From Siphonodentalium dalli (lineage: Eukaryota > Mollusca > Scaphopoda > Gadilida > Siphonodentaliidae): a stretch of DNA of 64,000 nucleotides. Both the position numbers and the translations under genes were made by a program. Each line of letters starts with the position of its first letter. Position 1 is the stretch's first letter. Positions 1-8,870 of this stretch are shown here, piece by piece. The stretch is taken from contig CP136063.1 of the NCBI GenBank assembly GCA_032622095.1, positions 67,159,897 through 67,223,896 of the forward strand, written 5' to 3'. The notes beneath the pieces were generated by a model that worked only from the letters and a program-made list of their open reading frames with translations, was not told the origin of the DNA and did not search any database.

Positions 1-290
1 CAAAAATTTCAAAAACTTCAAAAATTTCAAAAATTTCAAAAACTTCAAAAAACTTCAAAAATTTCAAAAATTTCAAAAACTTCAAAAATAAGACCCCGCC
101 GGCGGACCCCGGCGGCGGCGGCGGCGGCACCGCCGCAGTAAAATACCGCAATGCCGCCGCCGCCGGGGTCTTATTTTTGAAATTTTTGAAGTTTTTTGAA
201 GTTTTTGAAATTTTTGAAATTTTTGAAGTTTTTGAAATTTTTGAAGTTTTTTGAAATTTTGAAGTTTTTTGAAATTTTTGAAGTTTTGGG
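1..290. repeat. Long imperfect palindrome with simple-repeat arms and GC-rich centre
   Basis: The left arm (1-98) is a run of aaatttc/aaacttc units ending in aataagacccc. The right arm (about 158-290) is its reverse complement, starting ggggtcttattt and running into gaaatttttgaag units. The centre (99-157) is built of GCC/GGC triplets. The left arm touches the window edge, so its full size is unknown. It could be a viral or element terminus, a fold-back, or an assembly palindrome. Confidence 0.8.
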
Positions 291-293
291 TTT

Positions 294-348
294 TTGGGAA
301 TATTTTAGTACAACCAATTTTAGACCCAAAGATTCTATTTTTAGATGC
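294..348 (+). repeat. 55-bp direct repeat, left copy
   Basis: It begins ttgggaatattttagtacaa and ends ctatttttagatg. A copy differing by about one base lies at 4615-4669 in the same orientation. Both copies follow T/G-rich ttttgaa-type simple sequence. The pair brackets the 4.3-kb cassette that carries the two virus-like ORFs. Confidence 0.85.
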
Positions 349-361
349 AATAATCGATTTT

Positions 362-367
362 TATAAG
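362..367 (+). promoter_or_regulatory. TATAAG box upstream of the 430-747 ORF
   Basis: TATAAG lies 63 nt before the ATG at 430. The same hexamer occurs before the next ORF (901-906) and after it (1554-1559), which suggests a repeated core promoter in this cassette. The role is inferred. Confidence 0.35.
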
Positions 368-429
368 AGGCGATAAACTTTCTAAAATAAAATGCAGAAA
401 AAAGAGTGACTTGTACATTTTGAAGAAAC

Positions 430-747
430 ATGTCGATCCCGTATATTCCAGCAGATCTTGAAATGTGGAGAAAACATTTCAGAGATATGGTTGATGGGAA
501 GTTAATACCAGATAATCAGGGTCGATACTTTATTGACAGAACTAAAAATAGTGATAGTGAAGAAGACGTTCTAAAACCACATATTAACGTGGTGACACCC
601 CTCGCTCAAGCGATTGAAATGGCTAAGGCCGAAGTTGCAGCAAATAAGTTGACAAACACACGTAAAGCGTCCAAACAAACCAACAAGAGAGTTGGAGGTT
701 TGTCTAATAATAAGAAGAAAATGAAAAGACCAGTGTCATACGATTAG
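430..747 (+). CDS. Small basic-tailed protein, Polinton/adintovirus-like virion or accessory protein (putative)
   Basis: Complete 105-aa ORF from ATG to TAG with no obvious intron. The N-terminus reads MSIPYIPADLEMWRKHFRDM, so a P-Y-I/V-P element is followed by W-x2-HF-x2-M. A short acidic stretch (DSEED) follows, then VTPLAQAIEMAKAE, and then a lysine/arginine-rich C-terminal third (about residues 73-101). This combination recalls small proteins encoded next to capsid genes in Polinton/Maverick and adintovirus elements. That assignment comes from remembered family features, not a search. The basic tail would suit DNA or core association (inference). The ORF is intact although it sits in repeat-rich DNA, which suggests a young insertion. 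No capsid, ATPase, protease, polymerase or integrase gene is seen nearby. Alternative: an unrelated lineage-specific protein. Confidence 0.5.
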   Translation: MSIPYIPADLEMWRKHFRDMVDGKLIPDNQGRYFIDRTKNSDSEEDVLKPHINVVTPLAQAIEMAKAEVAANKLTNTRKASKQTNKRVGGLSNNKKKMKRPVSYD

Positions 748-900
748 CCAAATCATGAATGAATACATAGAGTACCATACTGATAAATTGGCATTAATTG
801 AATCACCGGCGGTCAAATATCTATACCCTAGCCCCGGGACGAACGTACTCTTAGCGCGACGGTTGTATACCACACCTTATTCTCTCTTTTTATCACTACT

Positions 901-906
901 TATAAG
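901..906 (+). promoter_or_regulatory. TATAAG box upstream of the zinc-finger ORF
   Basis: TATAAG ends 29 nt before the ATG at 936. The following stretch, cttccaataattcgcgataat, recurs nearly unchanged around 4102-4123 (cacgataatacac), where no ORF follows. This looks like a duplicated promoter region. Confidence 0.35.
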
Positions 907-935
907 AGTGATGGTTCTTCCAATAATTCGCGATA

Positions 936-1505
936 ATGCACGGGTGTGATTTATGTGGCATTATTTTATCGACGAACTACAATCTACAAAGACATAAACA
1001 GATTAAACACGGAGTTATGTCCGAGACAAAACCAACTCTCTTCGGAGAAGATACCGATGAATCTGACGAAGCGGGTCTAGATTCAGATGAAGATGAACGG
1101 GGAACGCTATCAGATTCAGAAGATGGTAATGTCGTCGGTAGTAGAACGGTATTCGGTCTTAAGAAAGCTGCGCGATGTGTGAACGAGATGGACACATTCA
1201 AAAGTATGATGAAACGCGTCACCAATGATGTGAAAGAAGAAGAGAGCATTTCGGGAGATGAGAGCATGTCGGGAAAAGAGGATACCATCGACACAGAGTT
1301 TGCTCTGTTTCTCAAAAGTTATAGACGATTAATAGAATACCAGTATCGATTGAAAACATCACGCATACATACCATGATCATGAAGAAAATGGTCAAACTG
1401 ACCAAACACGGATATAATAATGAATGGGCTGCAGATGAAGCGATGAGAAAATTCAAGAAACTCTTAGAAGTAAATCTAACGGTCGAAGATTCAGACAATG
1501 ATTAA
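936..1505 (+). CDS. C2H2 zinc-finger acidic protein, virus/element-associated (putative)
   Basis: Complete 189-aa ORF. Residues 4-25 form one C2H2 finger, C-x2-C-x12-H-x4-H (CDLC ... HKQIKH). A strongly acidic, serine-rich linker follows (about residues 34-67, with DESDEA and DSDEDE). After a second acidic segment (EEESISGDESMSGKED), a predicted helical C-terminal part (about residues 119-185) is rich in K, R, Y and L and contains RRLIEYQYRL. A poly(A) signal starts 6 nt after the stop and a TATAAG box lies just upstream, so the unit looks like a compact intronless gene. Single-finger acidic proteins of this type are known beside small virion genes in Polinton-like elements. That link is inferred from layout and the neighbouring ORF. 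MSETK at 1018 is an alternative start that would remove the finger, and the 936 start is preferred because the finger is intact. Confidence 0.55.
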   Translation: MHGCDLCGIILSTNYNLQRHKQIKHGVMSETKPTLFGEDTDESDEAGLDSDEDERGTLSDSEDGNVVGSRTVFGLKKAARCVNEMDTFKSMMKRVTNDVKEEESISGDESMSGKEDTIDTEFALFLKSYRRLIEYQYRLKTSRIHTMIMKKMVKLTKHGYNNEWAADEAMRKFKKLLEVNLTVEDSDND

Positions 1506-1510
1506 ATTTC

Positions 1511-1516
1511 AATAAA
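1511..1516 (+). terminator. AATAAA poly(A) signal after the zinc-finger ORF
   Basis: Canonical AATAAA begins 6 nt after the TAA stop of the 936-1505 ORF. The very short 3' UTR fits viral or mobile-element genes better than typical animal genes. Confidence 0.55.
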
Positions 1517-2329
1517 CTTCATCAACATGTTATTCTCGTCTTCGTTATATATCTATAAGTGGGGAGGGGGTTTCACCAATATTACATCACGTCCCTTACC
1601 GCGTGTCACTTTAACATTCCACACCGTGCGTGTATTATCCCCCTTTAATTATGTCATAGCATTGGTACATAGAAGACTGTATAACACTATGCCTATGTCT
1701 GTATCTGTTGTCACACCGTGAGTGGATTGTCCGCCTTTAATGATGTCATAGCGTGTGTATATGCAAGACAGTATATAACCCTATGATAATGCCTGTAGCT
1801 GTTGTTGGTAAGATGTGAAATATAAATTTCAAGGTTCAATTCATTCGTGTAGTAATTTTGTATATGTTCAACGCTCTTCATTCGTGCGCTTGTATTGTTA
1901 ACATTCATTCATAATGAGTGTCCCTTTAGAGTGTCTTGTGTTCCTTTAAGATTCAAACACCAATATTACATCACGTCCCTTGTTTCGTGTCACTTTAACT
2001 CCTTGAGTGTATTGCCCCTTCGAATGATGTCATAGCATGGGTACATGTAAGATAGTATAACACTATGACTATGTCTGTATCTGTTGTTGGTAAGATGTGA
2101 AAATATAAATTTCAGTTCATTCGTGTAGTAATTTCGTATATGTTCAACGCTCTTCATTCGTAAGAGTAATTACCAACTGGAAGTTGTACCATTTTTGATA
2201 AACATCGGATTTGCTCATCAGACGATAAGCTGACAATATTTACGTATGGTCTAATTAGATTCATGCATAAATGTAAGGTAATTTTTGTTATGGTCAAGTT
2301 TTTTGTTAAGACCATGTTCTAACATAGAT

Positions 2330-2531
2330 CGATAAATAAGTTAAAGGTCATTATATTCCACAGTCAAATCTATTGGTGATCGAATTTGATAACTATTTTA
2401 TTGGAACAACTAAGAGTATTATTTACGTGAGATCAATGAGTCCAATTATTATAAATAATAAATTGCAGGCATCGGTGGATACCCGATTGCCACATTTAGT
2501 GATCACTTGATAAACTGATAAAATGTCCAAG
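2330..2531 (+). repeat. ~200-bp direct repeat, copy 1 (copy 2 at 3472-3673)
   Basis: It starts gatcgataaataagttaaag and ends aactgataaaatgtccaa. The copy at 3472-3673 is nearly identical, with a handful of substitutions. Both contain gatcacttgata or gatcacgtgata. Together with the repeats above, this shows a duplication of about 1.1 kb inside the cassette. Confidence 0.85.
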
Positions 2532-2913
2532 TGACGTACTATAATGAGCAAAAAAATGAGTTGACCTTCGGCTTCGTCCCGATTGGGTACTGAGCTGACA
2601 CCGGGGATAAATTGACCAATGACTGCTATTGTATCCTTTTGACAGATATGCGTGCGCAGACTCGTTTGATGTTCGCTATCGCATTACTATGTTTTAATAG
2701 CCGAGCCTTCACTTCTCGTCTGACTCTCTTACCGACAAGACCTGTCTACACAGTACTTCTCCGGCAGACTATTCATCCACTGATAGGCCTACATACAGGT
2801 ATGCCCTAAATAATGGACTGCTTAACCACAGCAGAATTATAGGTAACTTTTCTTTTCTAAACATCGAACTTGTCTGAACCTATCAATTGATACAATAACA
2901 GTGATATAATGTT

Positions 2914-3147
2914 ACATCTCATTTTTTTGCTCATTTGCTCATTTTTTTGCCCATTTGCTCATTTTTTTGCTCATTTGCTCATTTTTATTGCTCATTTGCT
3001 CATTTTTTTGCTCATTTGCTCATTTTTATTGCTCATTTGCTCATTTTCTTGCTCATTTGCTCATTTTCTTGCTCATTTGCTCATTTTCTTGCTCATTTGC
3101 TCATTTTTTTGCTCATTTGCTCATTTTTTTGCTCATTTGCTCATTGA
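2914..3147 (+). repeat. ~20-bp minisatellite of ttgctcattt units
   Basis: About 11 copies of a 20-21-bp unit (tttgctcatttgctcatttt) run head to tail. Open frames through it give only repetitive leucine/phenylalanine peptides and are not genes. Confidence 0.9.
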
Positions 3148-3471
3148 TTGGTGCATACTCAAGAGTCATAGACCTAACATCCAATGTACGTTAATGGTGT
3201 CATAGCGTGGGTACATAGAAGACTGTATAACACTATGCCTATGTCCGTATCTGTTGTCACACCGTGAGTGGATTGTCCACCTTTAATGATGTCATAGCGT
3301 GTGTACATGCAAGACAGTATAATACTATGATTATGTCTGTAGCTGTTGTTGGTAAGATGTGAAATATAAATTTCAAGGTTCAATTCATTCGTGTAGTAAT
3401 TTCGTATATGTTCAACGCTCTTCATTCGTGCGCTTGTATTGTTAACATTCATTCATAATGAGTGTCCCTTT

Positions 3472-3673
3472 AGATCGATAAATAAGTTAAAGGTCATTAC
3501 ATTCCACAGTCAAATCTATTGGTGATCGAATTTGATAACTATTTTATTGGAACAACTAAGAGTATTATTCACGTGAGATCAATGAGTCCAATTATTATAA
3601 ATAATATATTGCAGGCATCGGAGGATACCCGATTGCCACATTTAGTGATCACGTGATAAACTGATAAAATGTC
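3472..3673 (+). repeat. ~200-bp direct repeat, copy 2
   Basis: Second copy of the 2330-2531 unit. It directly follows a copy of the tgtcatagcgtg repeat, whereas copy 1 is separated from its upstream copy by unrelated sequence. Confidence 0.85.
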
Positions 3674-4440
3674 CAAAGCGTAAGTATGAATGTGGGGCGA
3701 TAAGTGGTTATTACGTAATGTTGTTATAACAATGACACCGAAGCAATTTCTATCATTGAGTGACCTGGACGTATTATGTATGCATGTTTTGGATAACTAA
3801 TTATCGTGTTAATGCTAACAATGACACAGTTTATCAACCTTAATTGATACTAACCAGTTAAACAACTAATTCTGCTCAGACATTAAATCGATATGTTTTC
3901 TGAATGGCATATAATTGTGAACGGGAATATAATAGAATTCATTTGGTAAAGCAAGGTGTGACACATACATTGTTACCCACAATGTCGTGTGTGATCACGT
4001 GTACATAATATGTTCCATCGAATATGACAATTCATTCTGGGGGTTGTAATTTCGCATTACCCTTTTCGTCCACACGTGATTCAACATAGTACATCTCAAT
4101 ACTTCCAATAATTCACGATAATACACACCTGTCATATACTCAATAACTTCATCTGGGATAGAGAAGTTAAGAATAAACGCTCTTTATTATTTATGTAAGA
4201 GTAATGGTGTCTATTTTCAGGTATGACAATTATATATGTATGAACTGCGTCCGATAAACACTGGAATGTATGCATTCATACCGATGGTCACAATGTCCAA
4301 TAAAGCTATTTCTAAACATCGATTAATAAATACATTGAAACATTGGTTGAACAAAAAAAATAACGAAAGATATTACACGCAAATAATTTAACATTCGACA
4401 TTTTAATATCGAGATTATCAGAAACCGAAAACTCGTTATA
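3674..4440. other. No gene recognised
   Basis: AT-rich unique-looking sequence with no convincing ORF. It includes cttccaataattcacgataa (about 4102-4121), an echo of the promoter region before 936. Confidence 0.4.
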
Positions 4441-4614
4441 AATTTTTTATTTAAACTTTTTTTTTAGAGAAATAATTTTGAGGGTTTTTTGAAATTTGGG
4501 AATTTTGAAACTTTTGTTTTTGGAAAAAAATAATTTTGGGATTTTGAAATTTTTTGGAAAAATAAATTTTGGAAGTTTTGAATTTTTTTTTTGGGTTTTG
4601 ATATTTTGGAAGTT

Positions 4615-4669
4615 TTGGGAATATTTTAGTACAACCAATTTTAGACCCCAAAGATTCTATTTTTAGATG
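4615..4669 (+). repeat. 55-bp direct repeat, right copy
   Basis: Partner of 294-348. It is preceded by a degenerate T-rich tract (4440-4614) of ttttgaa/ttttgga units like the one before the left copy. Confidence 0.85.
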
Positions 4670-4739
4670 TGAAGTCAACGAGACATCTATTCTTCTCAGA
4701 GTAGAGATTCATGGCACGATCTATTGAATTAAATTATGA

Positions 4740-5330
4740 CTCTCCGTTGGTGGGTGTACTATAGTGACACGATGTGAATTCCATCTATACACCCCGTCCT
4801 TGAATCAGACCCAACTTACAAGTTTTGCGAAATTCCATTCGCACCCTCCCCCTTTGAATCACAACATGTAGCCTATTCCGAATGGCGCTTATGGCCACTA
4901 TAGCCAGTGGAAGTACATAAGTATGAGAACAATTAGATATTTGATCCTGGAAATTGCATAAATCCCATAACATCTGGTGGTCTAACTCCAAGCAAATTCA
5001 CACGGTCACGGGGAGAGCCCATGACACACCGGGCTGACCATGGTTTGGCCCGGCGTCATAATTTGTTTTATTCTGAACAAGAAAAACGCAAAATCCTATA
5101 CCATTTAGACTGGCTTCATGCTTCCCTATAGTGTTGGACATTTCAAACCTAACACCCAACATGACCATGGTTCGGCCCATCATGAGAATATTTTGATATC
5201 TGAAGATGAAAATCACAAATTTTTCGCATCTAAAGTGGCCTCAAGCTTTCCTATTGTGTTGGGAATTTCAAACCTCAACCCCACCAACACTAAGGTTGGA
5301 AACGTTCCAACTGATGACCAAAAGCCAAAA
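4740..5330. repeat. Dispersed repeat E (palindromic ggccgaccatggttcggcc core)
   Basis: It contains acaccgggctgaccatggtt and gcatgaaatttcaaacctaa-type sequence, followed by aaggttggaaacgttccaac. Related copies lie at about 8870-9980 and 15789-16140. No coding sequence is seen. Confidence 0.65.
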
Positions 5331-5465
5331 TATTAATAAACAAACAACCAACCAAAACCAAAAAAACAAACAAAAAGCAAACAAACAAACATGCAAGGAA
5401 AGCAAAACAAAACAAAGAAATAGCGAGAAATAAAGTAAAAACAAGCAAATAAAAACCAAAACACT
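5331..5465 (+). repeat. A-rich aaac/aaaac low-complexity tract
   Basis: Irregular aacaaacaaccaaccaaa sequence. Reverse-strand ORFs through it are compositional artefacts. Confidence 0.8.
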
Positions 5466-5511
5466 GCAGTAAAGTTGTCATATTAAACTTATATAATGAT
5501 CCAAACTTGCA

Positions 5512-6548
5512 TTAACCCTTTACCCAACAAACCGGCCAAATAAAGCTGCAACAGCCTAAATTATCTTGGGTCTGTCTCAATAAAACCATACAAATATGGA
5601 TATCATTGGAACCGGCTCATTGACCACATTGTGATGGTTACAGTTATGCCCTGTGCCAATGCATTCTATTATATATGCGAGTCGACCATAGGTCGCCTCG
5701 CATATATAAGAGAATGCATTGGCCTAAAAAAAATCTTTTTTTAACACTTTTTACCATTTTATCTTACATTCTTTAACAATTTTAGAATGTTTAATGTGTT
5801 AAAGGGGTACTGTACACAGAGATAGATGATTTATTTTTTTAAACCCATTGAAATAACTTTCAAGTTAGATTGTGTTCTTGTTATATGAGTTTCATATAAA
5901 CCTAATTTAGCGAAGAAAATATTGATCTTGGAAACAAAAATATTACAATTTCAAACTACGCGCCATGTTTTTGACCTTCACCAGAGAAGACGCAGATCGC
6001 AGGAAGAACCGGAAGTTCATTGTCCACAGCTTCAATTGATGCCTTCAATCTCTTCCATCGAACAATCTCACTCCCTATAAAAAATACTGGACGCTTTCAC
6101 TTGTTTCTTTCTCCTTTTTTTCCGAATCGGTTATAGCGGGCCTTTCTTTGGCAGGTAACATGTTTTGTTTGCAACTCAATAATGTTCGCGAACGGTCGTC
6201 GATAAAAGACACTCAACAGATGAGATTTCAAGAACGGTAACTCGTAATGGCATAATTCTCCATTTTATGACTCCAGCCATAAATGAATTTATATTAAATA
6301 ATTCAATTTTACTTTTATGATAGCCTGTTAACCGGAACGTTTTCAGTAGACATCGTCGACTCAATTTAGTTATTTTAAAATATAATATTGATATTAGATC
6401 GCTATTGTCACAGGGAATTTATTGAAATTGGGGTACAGTACCCCTTTAAGCCAATGCATTCTCTTCTATATGCGAGGCGACCTATGGTCGACTCGCATAT
6501 ATAAGAGAATGCATTGGCACAGGGCCGTTCTGTTGGGTAAAGGGTTAA
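5512..6548. mobile_element. TTAA-bounded MITE, CCCTTTACCCAACA subfamily, carrying a nested element
   Basis: TTAA at 5512-5515 and 6545-6548 flank inverted termini, CCCTTTACCCAACA on the left and TGTTGGGTAAAGGG on the right. TTAA duplication plus CCC termini is the piggyBac-type signature. It carries two copies of a hairpin module, one (about 5649-5728) reading gccaatgcattct...atgcattggc and one at about 6450-6517. A second TTAA element is inserted at 5799-6449. No transposase is encoded. Confidence 0.85.
5799..6449. mobile_element. Nested TTAA MITE with AGGGGTACTGTAC termini
   Basis: TTAA at 5799-5802 and 6446-6449 flank AGGGGTACTGTAC and its reverse complement GTACAGTACCCCT. The sister element at 18361-18825 has the uninterrupted junction gtgTTAAgccaatgc (about 18719-18733), so the insertion point is directly demonstrated. 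The 650-bp interior has no recognisable ORF. Confidence 0.85.
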
Positions 6549-7129
6549 GATAAGATACATTTATTGACAGATACGCCCACTCGAGAGTCAAAACAGTTAC
6601 ACAAATAAAATGTGATTATAAGTATAGTAACATAAATATATTAATGTTCAAAGTCTGGTGATTCACAACGTTTATGTAGAACGAGTTGGACCATGTTGTA
6701 GGACTCAATCATGTCATACCATGCAACTCAACCATATTTGGTTTCATGCTAGACTGCATGCATATATACATGTGGTGTAAATTAACTGATTCCTATATTT
6801 CGAAGATATGTAACAATATTAATCACACCCTTAGGCTATACCCAAGTGTATATGCCTAAGCTGAAATTTAATCTCCATCATTATGGTAAGTTCATGGTGG
6901 TTACTAAACTTGCACCCACTTATACACTCTTCGTAGTTGGTTGCGTCTGTTTCTTATTCCCATCTTATTAAAGCGCCAATCACCATATAAGCAAAATGTA
7001 AAGCTTATTATTACGGGCTGATAACTTCAGTTAAATATATACCAACCTGAAGATTAATTGAATTCTTCAGTTTTCGGTCTTCAGAATAATCACGATTCTT
7101 TGCCTCCATTTAGTTGATACTATCTTGAA
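6549..7129. other. No feature recognised
   Basis: AT-rich sequence without a convincing ORF, repeat or splice-flanked exon. Confidence 0.4.
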
Positions 7130-7499
7130 TTAGGTCAATACTGGAAAAAACGACAGCATTGGTAATACCACGGCGTATCGATCCAGATCGAGGCCCACAC
7201 CTGCAGCCCACTCATTTGCCATTCTAATGATTGCCCTTCTGTAATTCGATCTACCGGTTGAGTGTCTGCATGTCAGCCACCTTCTGGCGAACCATGTACA
7301 ATCTCTCATCATTGCTGACATCAATTGCTTCGTCCGAAGATCTACCACAGACCTCAACCCGTGGATATAATGATCTAATCATTATATATGGTGGTGCAGG
7401 TGTCGCTGTCCTTTGGCAGCGCGTGGATGGCCCCGTTTTGGTGGACCATCTACAGGTGGGAGACAGTCTTGAACATACATGACCCAAGTGATGTAGCAA
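7130..7499 (-). other. Two overlapping frames downstream of the acylated-protein ORF, possible broken coding tail
   Basis: On the minus strand, 7499-7251 and 7357-7130 are open in different frames and have a more protein-like composition than the surroundings (RSSDEAIDVSNDERLYMV, then RAIIRMANEWAAGVGLDL). They could be a frameshifted continuation of one coding region, or chance. The first lacks an ATG. No homolog is recognised. Confidence 0.2.
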
Positions 7500-7512
7500 T
7501 TAGCGTGAGCTC

Positions 7513-8421
7513 TCATTCGACTACATTATTCCCAAATTTGCAGCTTGTCCAAGACGGTGTTTCTTTCGTTCCGCGGGCTTTTTTATTGTTGCTAGTGTCA
7601 GGCATAATTTTCTTTGTCCTCCCCTTATTTGGGTCCACATCAACATCATCCGAAGAAACAGTCGGGGTAAATTGGTTTAGATCTATGCCTTTGTCTTTTG
7701 CTGTGACATTGTCGGAACCTGTCTTGCGCGCTTTTATTTTTGGAAGAGGGACTCGGTCTTGGAGGCAATTGAACCGTGTCTTGCTTCTAATTCTTCCGCC
7801 CACTTGCATCATCCCACGGCCCCGCTGATTGACATCTGGGGTGTCCCGCAGTCGTAATTGTGAGATCAGCATATGTGGGTGGGTCCCTCCTCCGAAAACA
7901 AAACCATCATCACCCATTGATGGCAAATTATGAACCCCCGCCTGTTGCGCCCATGGGACTAGAATCGGTGGGTCGCAATCTGAATCGGTCAACGACGTGA
8001 TAGAAGTTGATTCAGAAGGCTTTGTGCCTATTGGTGAATCTCTGCCATTCAGAACAACGTCAAAGGACATTTCTGATTCCACAGAAGCTGCGATGGAATC
8101 GGGCGATACACCATTTTTAACACGAAAGATGACATTTTGTTCCAGGTTAAACACCTCGCTATATGTGGAACTGGGATCGTGATCGCTGCAGTTAACTTTT
8201 CCTAAGAAATCTGCAGCCGAAGCTTCTGTCTCCGAGTCCGACTTTTCTGAAGAGAAGCTATCTGCTGCTGCATTATCATTAGCTCTCTTCAATTTTTTTG
8301 CACTACCGTCCAATTTGTTGGTCGGAAGTAATGCCTCCGGGATTCTTTTGCTAGGAGAATAATGCTCTTGATCACATTCATCCTCGGGCGAAACACGGTT
8401 TTTCGAGAACAAACAACCCAT
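7513..8421 (-). CDS. Putative N-myristoylated/palmitoylated, low-complexity acidic-basic protein
   Basis: Intact 302-aa ORF. I place the start at the internal ATG (8421-8419) because it creates MGCLFSKNR, which is Gly2 and Cys3 followed by Ser6 and Lys7. That is the consensus for N-myristoylation plus palmitoylation seen in Src-family and similar membrane-tethered proteins. The upstream in-frame ATG at 8508 would add 29 hydrophobic residues that hide this signal. The rest is polar and probably disordered: a serine/acidic stretch (about residues 49-62, SFSSEKSDSETEAS), a mid region with SITSLTDSDCDP, a glycine-rich FGGGTHPHML segment, and a basic C-terminal half (KARKTGSD, KGRTKKIM, NNKKARGTK). 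No catalytic domain is seen. It ends in the more GC-rich 7.1-8.5 kb block. It could be a single-exon host gene, a first exon, or part of the virus-like insertion 3 kb away. Membrane tethering is inferred from the motif only, and the family is unknown. Confidence 0.5.
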   Translation of the reverse strand: MGCLFSKNRVSPEDECDQEHYSPSKRIPEALLPTNKLDGSAKKLKRANDNAAADSFSSEKSDSETEASAADFLGKVNCSDHDPSSTYSEVFNLEQNVIFRVKNGVSPDSIAASVESEMSFDVVLNGRDSPIGTKPSESTSITSLTDSDCDPPILVPWAQQAGVHNLPSMGDDGFVFGGGTHPHMLISQLRLRDTPDVNQRGRGMMQVGGRIRSKTRFNCLQDRVPLPKIKARKTGSDNVTAKDKGIDLNQFTPTVSSDDVDVDPNKGRTKKIMPDTSNNKKARGTKETPSWTSCKFGNNVVE

Positions 8422-8870
8422 TGTAATATTATACAAATAATTTATAAAGTCAGATATAATAAAGTCACGATAATAAATGTCACAAGCAATAATAACAACA
8501 ACAATCAAGAATAATTATATATACACACAAATTCGAATAACGTCGCAGAATTAATCAAGAAAGAACACCATCCATAATCCGAACACCACTAAGAACTCCA
8601 TTGTTATATAGAACGTCACCACTGACTTTACGTAACAATGAAAAATGACACGTGGTGGTGGTTACGTTATCACGTGTTCATATTTGCATAATTATTAATT
8701 CTAAAAAAATTGGCATACGTCATAAAAAATAAATGTGGGTTACGGATTAGTATAATCTAAACTGGTCAAAACATAAATATCGGACTATATCTGGACATAT
8801 AGCCCACCATCACCACTATGTCACTCTTATGCGAGATGCAGGCCCATACCATTACCCAGGGATGTGGCTA
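8422..8870. other. Upstream region of the acylated-protein ORF
   Basis: AT-rich. It contains cacgtgg and tcacgtg (about 8649-8680), E-box-like CACGTG elements 230-260 nt upstream of the start on the minus strand. No TATA box is clearly placed. Confidence 0.25.

Larger units (their letters stand above)
1640..3475. repeat. Block of three diverged direct repeats (about 180-280 bp units)
   Basis: Segments at about 1655-1932, 1985-2165 and 3190-3473 share tgtcatagcgtgtgtacat, agtataacactatg, gttgttggtaagatgtgaaa and cgtatatgttcaacgctctt in the same order. No credible gene lies in them, and ORFs reading through are non-conserved. They look like duplicated non-coding cassette sequence. Confidence 0.8.

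Noticed and set aside
2909-3205. Three overlapping ORFs rich in Leu, Phe, Cys, Ala and His
   Set aside because: All are translations of the 20-21-bp ttgctcattt minisatellite. There is no non-repetitive coding content.
5268-5481. Hydrophobic minus-strand ORFs resembling membrane proteins
   Set aside because: They are the complement of an A/C low-complexity tract. The hydrophobicity is compositional.
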